Assembly: GCF_052076105.1 (NCBI RefSeq)
Contig: NZ_CP197245.1
Span: forward strand, 4,588,001-4,652,000
Direction: 5' to 3'
DNA: 64,000 nucleotides
DNA from: Tardiphaga sp052076105
Lineage (GTDB): Bacteria > Pseudomonadota > Alphaproteobacteria > Rhizobiales > Xanthobacteraceae
Made by a program: the position numbers and the translations under genes. The notes under the pieces are model-generated. The model was not told the DNA's origin and made no database searches. It worked only from the letters and a program-made list of their open reading frames with translations. The stretch's first letter is position 1. Every line of letters begins with the position of its first letter. Shown piece after piece: positions 9,283 through 17,249 of the stretch.

Positions 9283-10353
9283 ATGGCAAGCAATCGAAAA
9301 CGCTGGTTGATCGCCCTCCTCGCCGTGGCCCTCGGCGCCGGCGGCTACTTTGCCTGGCAAAAGCTCAAGGGCGACAATCTTCCGCCCGGATTCGCCAGCG
9401 GCAACGGCCGTATCGAGGCCGTCGAAATCGATATCGCGACCAAGGCGCCCGGACGCATCCGGGACATTCTGGCGAGAGAGGGCGATCTGGTCTCGGTGGG
9501 GCAGGTGTTGGCACAAATGGACACGGTGCAGCTCGAGGCGCAGTACCGTCAGGCCCAGGCGCAGTTGCGGCGTGCCACGATCGGTATCGATACTGCGAAG
9601 AGTCTCGTGACCCAGCGCGAGGCCGAGAAGAAGACGGCGACAGCCGTCATCGCCCAACGCAGCGCCGAACTGGATGCAGCCGATCGAAAGCTGCAGCGCT
9701 CCGAGCAACTGATCAGGACCAACGCTGTATCGCAGCAGGTGCTCGATGACGACCGTGCTGCTGCCAACGGGGCGAGGGCAGCCGTAGCTGCGGCAGAGGC
9801 ACAGCTTGCAGCCTCGGAGGCCGCAATCAGCGCTGCGGGGGCGCAAGTGGTCGATGCCGAGGCAGCCGTCGAGGCAGCGAAGGCCGCCATCGAGAGCATC
9901 AAGGCGGATATCACCGATAGCACGCTCCGAGCGCCGCGCGACGGCCGCGTCCAGTTCCGGGTGGCCCAGCCGGGAGAGGTCCTCACCGCCGGCGGACGCG
10001 TGCTCAACCTCGTCGACCTCAGCGAGGTCTACATGACCTTCTTCCTGCCGACGGCGCAGGCCGGCCGCGTCGCCATTGGTTCGGAAGTTCGACTCGTGCT
10101 CGACGCCGCCCCGCAATGGGTCATTCCCGCCAAGGCGACGTTCGTCGCCAACGTTGCGCAGTTCACACCCAAGACGGTTGAGACCGAGGAGGAGCGTCAG
10201 AAACTGATGTTCCGCATCAGGGCACATATCCCGCCAGAGCTGCTGCGGAGACACATCGAACAGGTCAAGACTGGCCTGCCCGGCCGTGCCTTCATCCGCC
10301 TTGATCCAAATGCCGAATGGCCGGCGCGGTTGACGGAACATCTGGTCAAATGA
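9283..10353 (+). CDS. HlyD-family adaptor protein (YhiI-like)
   Basis: This 356-residue protein has one N-terminal membrane anchor (about residues 7-22, LIALLAVALGAGGYFAW), a biotinyl-lipoyl half (GRIEAVEIDIATKAPGRI), a long Ala/Glu/Gln-rich coiled coil (about residues 85-205), the second lipoyl half (STLRAPRDGRVQFRVAQPGEVL) and a C-terminal beta-barrel. It matches the YhbG/YhiI-type adaptors that work with ABC exporters. It starts three bases after the RND pump stop, and its stop overlaps the start of the ABC gene (ATGA). It therefore most likely serves the two ABC proteins downstream rather than the RND pump, which has its own adaptor. Confidence 0.88.
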   Translation: MASNRKRWLIALLAVALGAGGYFAWQKLKGDNLPPGFASGNGRIEAVEIDIATKAPGRIRDILAREGDLVSVGQVLAQMDTVQLEAQYRQAQAQLRRATIGIDTAKSLVTQREAEKKTATAVIAQRSAELDAADRKLQRSEQLIRTNAVSQQVLDDDRAAANGARAAVAAAEAQLAASEAAISAAGAQVVDAEAAVEAAKAAIESIKADITDSTLRAPRDGRVQFRVAQPGEVLTAGGRVLNLVDLSEVYMTFFLPTAQAGRVAIGSEVRLVLDAAPQWVIPAKATFVANVAQFTPKTVETEEERQKLMFRIRAHIPPELLRRHIEQVKTGLPGRAFIRLDPNAEWPARLTEHLVK

Positions 10354-13136
10354 GCACCACGTCGAACGAAGATCGATCTGATCCTTCCGCCCCAGTGATA
10401 CGTCTGGAAGCGGTCGGACTGTTCTACGGCAAGACACGCGCGCTGGATGGCATCACGCTCGATATTCCGTCCGGGCGCATGGTGGGACTGATCGGACCCG
10501 ATGGCGTCGGCAAATCCAGCCTGCTCTCGCTGATCGCGGGTGCCCGCGCGATCCAGGAAGGACATGTCCATGTGCTCGGCGGCGACATGGCCGATGCCGC
10601 ACACCGGAGGCGGACATGCCCGCAGATCGCCTACATGCCGCAAGGGCTCGGCAAGAATCTCTACCCGACCTTATCGGTCTTCGAAAATGCCGATTTCTTT
10701 GGTCGTCTGTTCGGCCAGGACAGGCCCGAGCGCGAACAGCGAATCGACGAGCTTCTGCTAGGTACGGGGCTCGCTCCTTTCGCGGACCGGCCGGCCGGCA
10801 AGCTGTCGGGCGGCATGAAGCAGAAGCTCAGCCTGTGCTGCGCGCTGATCCACGATCCGGACCTCCTGATCCTGGATGAACCGACCACCGGTGTCGACCC
10901 GCTCTCACGCCGCCAATTCTGGGAACTGATCGACGGAATCCGCGGCAGTCACCCCGGCATGAGCGTCATAGTCGCGACCGCCTATATGGAGGAGGCCGCT
11001 CGCTTCGACTGGCTGGTCGCCATGGACGAAGGCCGCGTGCTTGCAACCGGCGCGCCCGCCGACCTGCTGCGGCAGACGGGTGCGGCCAACCTCGATGCCG
11101 CCTTTATCGCCCTGCTCCCCGAGGCGCAGCGCCGGGATCACAAGGAAGTGGTGATCCCACCTTGCCCAAGCGGATCCGCCGACGACATCGCCATCGAGGC
11201 CGAGCATCTCACCGTGAGGTTCGGCAATTTTACCGCCGTCAACAATGTGAGTTTCCGCATTCCCCGCGGCGAGATCTTCGGCTTTCTCGGCTCAAACGGT
11301 TGCGGCAAGACCACGACCATGAAGGTGCTGACCGGGCTGCTGCCCGCCAGCGAAGGCACTGCAAGATTGTTCGGCCACGAGGTAGATCCCAACGACATGG
11401 ATGTGCGGCGTCGCGTCGGCTACATGTCGCAGGCCTTCTCGCTCTATTCCGAGTTGACGATCCGGCAGAACCTCGAACTGCATGCGCGGCTGTTTCGGCT
11501 TGCCCCGGACATGATCGAAGGTCGCATTCAGGAAATGGCGCGGCGCTTCGACCTCGTCGATGTCATCGACACGTTGCCCGCTGCGTTGCCGCTTGGCGTC
11601 CGCCAACGCCTTTCCCTGGCGGTGGCGATGATCCATGCACCCGAAATCTTGATTCTCGACGAGCCTACATCTGGCGTCGATCCGGTGGCGCGCGACGACT
11701 TCTGGCAAAGTCTGTCCGACCTCTCTCGCAAGGACAATGTCACGATCTTCGTGTCGACGCATTTCATGAACGAGGCCGAGCGTTGCGACCGTATCTCACT
11801 GATGCACGCGGGCAAGGTGCTCATCAGCGATGCACCAGCCAGGCTCGCCGAGCTGCGCGGCGGAGGGAGCCTCGAAGAAGCCTTCGTCGCCTATCTGCAA
11901 GACGCGATCGGGGCGACGGATACCGAGCTCCCGAGAGCCGTACCGGCGACAGCGATCGAGGCTGAGCCAGCCAGCAATAACGGTGCGGCACGCGGATGGC
12001 TCACGCGATTCTTCGATCTGCGGCGCATGTTCGCCTACACGCATCGGGAGGCGCTCGAGCTGCGGCGCGATCCGATCCGTGCCACGCTGGCCGTTCTCGG
12101 CAGCCTCATCATGATGTTCGTGCTGGGCTACGGCCTCAACATGGACGTCGAGAATCTCTCGTTCGCGGTCATGGACCATGACGACACGACGATAAGTCGC
12201 GATTACATCCTGCAGATCTCGGGATCCCGCTATTTCACGGAAATGCCTCCGATTACCGATTATGACGATCTCGATCGCCGCATGCGCAGCGGTGAACTCA
12301 GTCTCGCGCTCGAGATTCCACCCGGATTCGCGCGCGATGCCGCACACGGTCGCAACGTCCAGATCGGCGCGTGGATCGACGGGGCGATGCCCTCGCGCGC
12401 GGAAACCGTGAGGAGTTACGTGCAGGCAATGCACGCAACGTGGCTGACGCAGCGTGCCCTGCTGCTCTACGGTAACGCCGCGACCACAGGCGATTTCCGG
12501 ATCGAGGTTCGCTTCCGCTACAACCCTGACATCAAGAGCATCGTGGCCATGGCTCCCGCCGTGATCCCGATCCTGCTGCTGATCATACCTGCGATATTGG
12601 CGACGCTGAGCGTCGTACGCGAGAAGGAGCTTGGATCGATCATCAATTTCTACGTAACGCCGGTGACACGACTGGAGTTTTTGGCCGGCAAACAACTTCC
12701 GTATGTGGCGCTCGCCATGCTGAATTTCTTTCTTTTGACGGCCTTTGCCGTATTCGTCTTCCGCGTCCCATTCACCGGCAGCTTCTTCGCCTTTACGACC
12801 GCGGCGCTTCTTTACGTCATTATTACCACCGCGATGGGACTCGTCATCTCGGCATTCATAAGCAGTCAGATCGCCGCGATCTTCGCGACCGCGCTGCTGA
12901 CCATGATCCCCGCCACGACATATTCAGGGCTGGTCGATCCGGTATCGTCCCTTCAGGGAGCCGGCGCCTTCATCGGGCGGATTTATCCCACCGCGCATTT
13001 CGTCACCATCACGCGCGGCACCTTCTCCAAAGGACTCGATTTTGGCGATCTGGTGGGCCCATTCGTTGCGCTACTCGTAACCATCCCCGTGCTGATCGGC
13101 CTTGGCGTGCTGCTGTTGCGGAAACAAGCGAGCTAG
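10350..13136 (+). CDS. Double-ATPase/permease ABC transporter fusion (RbbA-like)
   Basis: This 928-residue protein joins two complete ABC ATPase domains to an ABC-2 permease. The first domain has Walker A GPDGVGKSS (near residue 48), signature LSGGMKQ and Walker B LLILDEPTTGVDP. The second has Walker A GSNGCGKTT (near residue 313), a weaker signature LPLGVRQ and Walker B ILILDEPTSGVDP. From about residue 560 to the end lies an ABC-2 membrane domain with one early helix, a large extracytoplasmic loop and five later helices. The same fusion is seen in E. coli RbbA (YhiH), which sits between yhiI and yhhJ in the same order as here. RbbA has been described as ribosome-associated, but the gene order here argues for export. 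The start at 10350 overlaps the upstream stop. Confidence 0.88.
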   Translation: MSTTSNEDRSDPSAPVIRLEAVGLFYGKTRALDGITLDIPSGRMVGLIGPDGVGKSSLLSLIAGARAIQEGHVHVLGGDMADAAHRRRTCPQIAYMPQGLGKNLYPTLSVFENADFFGRLFGQDRPEREQRIDELLLGTGLAPFADRPAGKLSGGMKQKLSLCCALIHDPDLLILDEPTTGVDPLSRRQFWELIDGIRGSHPGMSVIVATAYMEEAARFDWLVAMDEGRVLATGAPADLLRQTGAANLDAAFIALLPEAQRRDHKEVVIPPCPSGSADDIAIEAEHLTVRFGNFTAVNNVSFRIPRGEIFGFLGSNGCGKTTTMKVLTGLLPASEGTARLFGHEVDPNDMDVRRRVGYMSQAFSLYSELTIRQNLELHARLFRLAPDMIEGRIQEMARRFDLVDVIDTLPAALPLGVRQRLSLAVAMIHAPEILILDEPTSGVDPVARDDFWQSLSDLSRKDNVTIFVSTHFMNEAERCDRISLMHAGKVLISDAPARLAELRGGGSLEEAFVAYLQDAIGATDTELPRAVPATAIEAEPASNNGAARGWLTRFFDLRRMFAYTHREALELRRDPIRATLAVLGSLIMMFVLGYGLNMDVENLSFAVMDHDDTTISRDYILQISGSRYFTEMPPITDYDDLDRRMRSGELSLALEIPPGFARDAAHGRNVQIGAWIDGAMPSRAETVRSYVQAMHATWLTQRALLLYGNAATTGDFRIEVRFRYNPDIKSIVAMAPAVIPILLLIIPAILATLSVVREKELGSIINFYVTPVTRLEFLAGKQLPYVALAMLNFFLLTAFAVFVFRVPFTGSFFAFTTAALLYVIITTAMGLVISAFISSQIAAIFATALLTMIPATTYSGLVDPVSSLQGAGAFIGRIYPTAHFVTITRGTFSKGLDFGDLVGPFVALLVTIPVLIGLGVLLLRKQAS

Positions 13137-13138
13137 AC

Positions 13139-14251
13139 ATGCGTGTCTCCAACATCATACAGCTCGGCGTCAAGGAATTGCGGGGTCTGCTCCGCGATCC
13201 GATGATGCTGATCCTGATCGTCTATGCTTTCACGGTCTCGATCTATACGGCGTCCAGGTCGCAGCCGGAGACCTTGAACCAGGCCGCACTCGCGATCGTC
13301 GATGAGGACAAGTCGCCGGCATCGACGCGCATTGTCACGGCGTTCAATCCGCCATTTTTCACGATACCCCGGCTGATCCTCCAATCGGAGGTGAACGCGC
13401 GCATGGATGCGGGACTCGATACTTTCGCGCTCAACATTCCGCCCAACTTCCAGCGCGACCTTCTGGCCCGGAGATCGCCAGCGATCCAACTCGACGTGGA
13501 TGCGACCCGCATATCGCAGGCCTTCACCGGAAGCGGCTATATCCAGTCGATTGTGGGCGACGAGGTCGGCGAATTTCTCGCCCGCTATCGCTCGGCTACC
13601 CCTCTCCCTATCGAGCTCGCGCTCCGGGCGCGGTTCAACCCGGAACTCAACAAGGGCTGGTTCGGCTCCATCAATAACGTGATCTCCTCCATCACAATGC
13701 TGTCGATCATTCTGACCGGAGCCGCGCTGATCCGCGAGCGTGAACACGGAACCATCGAGCATCTGCTCGTGATGCCGGTGACGCCGTTCGAGATCATGGC
13801 GAGCAAGATCTGGTCGATGGGCCTTGTCGTGCTGCTGGCGTCCAGCTTTTCCCTGGTGTTTGTCGTGCAGGGATTGCTGTCGGTACCGATCGGCGGTTCG
13901 ATCCTGCTATTCCTGCTTGGCACCGCGCTCTATCTCTTCGCCACGACCAACATGGGCATCTTCCTGGCGACGGTTGGGGGAACCATGCCGCAATTCGGCC
14001 TGCTGATGATGCTCGTGCTGATGCCGCTGCAAATGTTGTCGGGAGCCACGACGCCGCGGGAGAGCATGCCCGAGATCATCCAGAATATCATGCTCGCCGC
14101 GCCTAACACTCACTTCGTCATTCTCGCACAAGCCGTGCTGTTCCGAGGTGCCGGGCTTGATGTGGTTTGGCCGCAGCTCGCCGCGCTGCTGGTGATCGGG
14201 GCGATCCTGTTTTTCTTCTCTTTGCAACGATTCAGAGAATTCTTGCGATAA
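13139..14251 (+). CDS. ABC-2 type permease (YhhJ-like)
   Basis: This 370-residue ABC-2 permease begins with a cytoplasmic segment and a helix (MMLILIVYAFTVSIYTA, near residues 22-38). A large extracytoplasmic loop follows to about residue 175, and then five helices, including the typical IREREHGTIEHLLVMPVTPFEIM motif near residue 199. It lies two bases after the RbbA-like gene and completes the yhiI-rbbA-yhhJ-type set. It probably pairs with the permease half of the fusion protein and uses its two ATPases. The operon ends here; 136 bases without a gene separate it from the convergent arsC. Confidence 0.88.
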   Translation: MRVSNIIQLGVKELRGLLRDPMMLILIVYAFTVSIYTASRSQPETLNQAALAIVDEDKSPASTRIVTAFNPPFFTIPRLILQSEVNARMDAGLDTFALNIPPNFQRDLLARRSPAIQLDVDATRISQAFTGSGYIQSIVGDEVGEFLARYRSATPLPIELALRARFNPELNKGWFGSINNVISSITMLSIILTGAALIREREHGTIEHLLVMPVTPFEIMASKIWSMGLVVLLASSFSLVFVVQGLLSVPIGGSILLFLLGTALYLFATTNMGIFLATVGGTMPQFGLLMMLVLMPLQMLSGATTPRESMPEIIQNIMLAAPNTHFVILAQAVLFRGAGLDVVWPQLAALLVIGAILFFFSLQRFREFLR

Positions 14252-14387
14252 CGGCGTTTCCCGATGCCATGTCCCGGCAAAGTCAGTCGATGGCACGATC
14301 ACCACCGTCGATATGGAATCACCTGTTTAACCTCATCGCCGCCGAAGCTTCTCACGTTCCTCTGCCTCTACTGCGCGGATGCGCGGT

Positions 14388-14795
14388 TTATGCGCTGGCC
14401 TCGATCACGTCTCCATCCTCCTTCACAAACCGGCCGATATGCGGGTTTGGCAGGATTTCCAGCACGGCCTCTGACGGGCGGCATAGCTTCACCCCGTGCG
14501 GCGTGACCACGATGGGTCGGTTGATAAGGATGGGATGCGCCATCATGAAATCGACCAGCTCGTCCTCGCTCCATTTGGGATCGCTTAGCCCCAATTCTGC
14601 ATACGGGGTCCCCTTCTCACGCAGCAATGCGCGGGCTGGCATATTCATGGCAGCAAGCAGTTCAACCAGTCGTTCACGCGAAGGCGGTGTCTTCACATAC
14701 TCTATAACCTCAGGCTCAACGCCACTCTGGCGGATCATCGCCAGAGTGTTGCGGGACGTGCCACATGCCGGATTATGATAGATCGTCACGGTCAT
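14388..14795 (-). CDS. arsC: Arsenate reductase, glutaredoxin-coupled type
   Basis: This 135-residue protein carries the ArsC motif HNPACGTSRNTL with catalytic Cys11. It also has the ILINRPIV stretch with the conserved Arg near residue 93 and RPSEAVLEIL near the C-terminus. It reduces arsenate to arsenite in the cytoplasm with glutathione and glutaredoxin, providing substrate for the Acr3 pump. Its start overlaps the acr3 stop by four bases, so it is the last gene of the leftward ars operon. A second, unrelated arsenate reductase of the low-molecular-weight phosphatase type is encoded two genes upstream. Confidence 0.92.
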   Translation of the reverse strand: MTVTIYHNPACGTSRNTLAMIRQSGVEPEVIEYVKTPPSRERLVELLAAMNMPARALLREKGTPYAELGLSDPKWSEDELVDFMMAHPILINRPIVVTPHGVKLCRPSEAVLEILPNPHIGRFVKEDGDVIEASA

Positions 14796-15847
14796 GGCCG
14801 CACCTCCACGTTATTTGCTTGTGATGAAGCGCCATCCTCGTACCAGCCGCGCGTTGCCTTGACGATTTTGACCACCGACAACATCACCGGCACTTCGACA
14901 AGGACGCCGACCACGGTGGCCAGAGCAGCCCCTGAATTGAGCCCAAACAGGCTGATGGCTGCAGCCACCGCCAACTCAAAGAAATTGCTCGCGCCAATGA
15001 GAGCGGCGGGAGCGGCGACACACCAGGCAACACCAAATTGCCGGCTGAGCCAGTACGCCAAACCTGCATTGAAGTAGACCTGGATAAGGATCGGCACGGC
15101 GAGAATGGCGATAACCGTAGGCTGGGCGATGATCTGCTCGCCCTGAAAACCGAACAGCAAAACGAGAGTCGCAAGCAGGGCAACCAGCGACACTGAACCC
15201 AGACGCCCAACCGTGCGATCGAACGTACCCTGCCCTGACCGAAGCAAGGCTCTCCGCCATATCTGCGCAATCACCACCGGCACCACGATGTAGAGCAGGA
15301 CCGAGAGCAGCAAGGTGTCCCAAGGCACCGAAATCGAAGCGACGCCAAGCAGCAAGCCCACCAGCGGCGCAAACAGGAACACCATCAGCACGTCATTGAG
15401 TGCAACCTGGCTCAGCGTGTAATGCGGTTCACCCTCGACAAGATTGGACCAGACGAAAACCATGGCCGTACACGGCGCCGCAGCCAGCAGGATGAGGCCC
15501 GCAATGTAGGAGGAAGTCTGCCCGGCAGGAAGCATCGGCGCGAAGAGATAGCCAATGAAGAAGGTGCCGAGCAGCGCCATGGAAAAGGGCTTGACCGCCC
15601 AGTTGATGAACAGGGTCACGCCAACGCCGCGCCAATGCTCCGCGACCTTGCCGAGCGCCCCGAAGTCGATCTTCAGCAACATCGGTATGATCATCAGCCA
15701 GATGAGCAGCGCTACGGGTATGTTCACCTTCGCCACCTCGGCGCTGGCGATAACGCCAAAGACGCCCGGCATCAGATGCCCCAGAGCCACGCCAACGACG
15801 ATGCACAAGGCGACCCATAGTGTCAGGTATCGTTCGAAGACGCTCAT
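14792..15847 (-). CDS. acr3: Arsenite efflux permease Acr3
   Basis: This 351-residue membrane protein has ten hydrophobic segments and the ACR3 signatures ERYLTLWVALCIVVGVALG at the N-terminus, an IPMLLKIDFG segment, and the conserved cysteine in APCTAMVFVWS. The longer reading frame adds 16 residues; I chose the ATG at 15847 because it begins the conserved N-terminus and lies one base after the stop of the upstream arsC. Acr3 exports arsenite from the cytoplasm using the membrane potential or proton gradient. It sits between two arsenate reductases, a common arrangement in Rhizobiales. Confidence 0.93.
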   Translation of the reverse strand: MSVFERYLTLWVALCIVVGVALGHLMPGVFGVIASAEVAKVNIPVALLIWLMIIPMLLKIDFGALGKVAEHWRGVGVTLFINWAVKPFSMALLGTFFIGYLFAPMLPAGQTSSYIAGLILLAAAPCTAMVFVWSNLVEGEPHYTLSQVALNDVLMVFLFAPLVGLLLGVASISVPWDTLLLSVLLYIVVPVVIAQIWRRALLRSGQGTFDRTVGRLGSVSLVALLATLVLLFGFQGEQIIAQPTVIAILAVPILIQVYFNAGLAYWLSRQFGVAWCVAAPAALIGASNFFELAVAAAISLFGLNSGAALATVVGVLVEVPVMLSVVKIVKATRGWYEDGASSQANNVEVRP

Positions 15848-15848
15848 G

Positions 15849-16376
15849 CTATGCGACCTGAGGCCGGGTAGTACTGGCCCCCTCGCCCGCACCAATGTCC
15901 TTCAGTGTCGTGCGCAAGGACATCGGGTCGATAGATGACAGCGGCAGCGCCGAGAATGCCGCAATGCGGTTTTTCATGTAGCGGAAGGCGGCAACGAAGG
16001 CGGCTTCCTTTTCAAAATCAGATCCAGTCACTGCGGCGGGATCTTCGATGCCCCAATGTGCCGTCATCGGCTGTCCAGGCCAGACCGGACACGACTCGCC
16101 AGCTGCGCTGTCGCAAACGGTAAAGACGAAATCCATTTTCGGCGCATCGACGGCGGCGTATTCCAGCCAGCTCTTGGATCGCAAACCCTCGGTCGGATAA
16201 TCAAAGCTCTTGAGGACCTTCACGGCAATGGGATGGATATCGCCCTTCGGCTGACTGCCTGCGGAGAACGCCTGAAAGCGCCCGCCCCCATCTTTTCGCA
16301 GAATGGCCTCGGCAAGTACCGATCGCGCGGAGTTGCCGGTGCAGAGGAACAGCACGTTGTAAACGCGGTCAGTCAT
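15849..16376 (-). CDS. arsC: Arsenate reductase, low-molecular-weight phosphatase type
   Basis: This 175-residue protein has the P-loop C-X5-R motif CTGNSARS (Cys12, Arg18) close to the N-terminus. It also has the family stretches FSAGSQPKGDIHPIAVKVL and MDFVFTVCDSAAGESCPVWPG, the latter with cysteines that could act in disulfide relay. It should reduce arsenate to arsenite. The start at 16376 is preceded by GGAGG five bases upstream; this ribosome-binding site overlaps the end of arsR. A longer in-frame version exists but would run through the arsR gene. About 35 residues after the catalytic core form an extra C-terminal tail without a recognised role. Confidence 0.9.
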   Translation of the reverse strand: MTDRVYNVLFLCTGNSARSVLAEAILRKDGGGRFQAFSAGSQPKGDIHPIAVKVLKSFDYPTEGLRSKSWLEYAAVDAPKMDFVFTVCDSAAGESCPVWPGQPMTAHWGIEDPAAVTGSDFEKEAAFVAAFRYMKNRIAAFSALPLSSIDPMSLRTTLKDIGAGEGASTTRPQVA

Positions 16377-16387
16377 GAGTGCCTCCA

Positions 16388-16768
16388 TTAGGCTTTGATG
16401 CTGGCTTTGGTCTTCCGCTTGTCCGCAGTCTTTGGGGGGCAACAGGGGATCAAGCTGGCTATCAGCGGCTCGCATTGCGCGGCATCGCCACCGCAACAGT
16501 CCTCGATCATGAACAGGGTCAGCGCCTGAAACGTTTTGAGGTTGGCGCGATAGATGATGGAGCGGCTTTGGCGCTCGCCTACCACGAGCCCCGCGCGCGA
16601 CAGGACCGCCAGGTGGGCGGACATGGTGTTCTGCGGAATACCGGCCAAGCGGGCCAGTTCTCCAGCCGGGATGCCCTCCGGCTCGCCCTTTACCAGTAAC
16701 CTGAACGTATCAAGCCGGGTGTTCTGCGCGAGGGCGGCAAAGGCCAGTATTGCGTTTTCTTTTTCCAT
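16388..16768 (-). CDS. arsR: ArsR-family arsenic-sensing repressor (leftward operon)
   Basis: This 126-residue winged-helix protein of the ArsR/SmtB type has its recognition helix near IPQNTMSAHLAVLSRAGLV (residues 44-62). It lacks the classical ELCVCDL metal site. A cysteine set, Cys91-Cys92 and Cys99, with Cys109-Cys110 further on, lies at the C-terminal end. This resembles the Acidithiobacillus-type ArsR site, where three cysteines bind arsenite. It is the first gene of the leftward ars operon and its stop overlaps the ribosome-binding site of arsC. It faces a second, divergent arsR across a 112-base region with inverted repeats. Confidence 0.88.
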   Translation of the reverse strand: MEKENAILAFAALAQNTRLDTFRLLVKGEPEGIPAGELARLAGIPQNTMSAHLAVLSRAGLVVGERQSRSIIYRANLKTFQALTLFMIEDCCGGDAAQCEPLIASLIPCCPPKTADKRKTKASIKA

Positions 16769-16790
16769 ATATCCAGCTTTATGGATTTCT

Positions 16791-16804
16791 TGACTCGAGT
16801 CAAG
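16791..16804. promoter_or_regulatory. Perfect 14-bp palindrome in the divergent ars promoter region
   Basis: The sequence TTGACTCGAGTCAA reads the same on both strands and lies 23 bases upstream of the leftward arsR start. TTGACT could also serve as a -35 element on either strand. A role as a repressor or activator site is inferred from symmetry and position only. Confidence 0.4.
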
Positions 16805-16822
16805 AGGAGAGACAATCTGTTA

Positions 16823-16842
16823 TTTCTATCAATCTAGAAATA
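16823..16842. promoter_or_regulatory. Likely ArsR operator (7-6-7 inverted repeat)
   Basis: ATTTCTA and TAGAAAT form a perfect inverted repeat with a six-base spacer, 38 bases upstream of the rightward arsR. A closely similar sequence recurs at 17217-17235, just before the flavoprotein gene. Size, AT-rich character and position match operators of ArsR/SmtB repressors. Confidence 0.55.
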
Positions 16843-16880
16843 TGGTTGACTCTCGCCGTTTTTGAGACCTTGATGCAGCC

Positions 16881-17201
16881 ATGAAGCTAGATGATGCAGC
16901 CATTCGCCTGGAAGCTCTGGGCAACCCGACCCGCCTCAAGGTCTATCGAGCGCTTGTTCGCGCCGGTGAAGCCGGGCTGCCGGTCGGCCGCCTTCAGGAC
17001 AAGCTCAAGGTGGCTCCGTCCACACTCTCTCATCACATCAAGACGCTCGTAACGGCCGGGCTGATCAGTCAGGTCCGGGAGTCAACGACGCTTGTCTGCC
17101 ACGCGAATTATGACGTCATGCAGGGACTCGTGGATTTCCTTGTCGCCGAATGCTGCGCTGATGCAGAGGAATGCGCCCCGGCCAAGAGCTCCGCAGCATG
17201 A
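16881..17201 (+). CDS. arsR: ArsR-family arsenic-sensing repressor (rightward operon)
   Basis: This 106-residue winged-helix protein has its recognition helix near VAPSTLSHHIKTLVTAGLI (residues 44-62). Cys91, Cys92 and Cys98 form a CC-x5-C cluster at the C-terminus, the arrangement known for the arsenite site of Acidithiobacillus ferrooxidans ArsR; Cys73 is an extra one. It leads the rightward arm with the flavoprotein and two MFS genes. An operator-like repeat lies both before it and between it and the next gene, so it probably represses itself and the downstream genes until arsenite or antimonite binds. Confidence 0.88.
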   Translation: MKLDDAAIRLEALGNPTRLKVYRALVRAGEAGLPVGRLQDKLKVAPSTLSHHIKTLVTAGLISQVRESTTLVCHANYDVMQGLVDFLVAECCADAEECAPAKSSAA

Positions 17202-17216
17202 TTTTTTCCGATCTTT

Positions 17217-17235
17217 ATTTCTATAATTCTAGCAT
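17217..17235. promoter_or_regulatory. Second ArsR operator-like repeat
   Basis: The stretch ATTTCTATAATTCTAGCAT resembles the inverted repeat at 16823-16842 in most positions and sits 14 bases before the flavoprotein start. It suggests separate control of the flavoprotein/MFS genes by one of the ArsR proteins. Confidence 0.45.
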
Positions 17236-17249
17236 AAAGGGATAATGAT

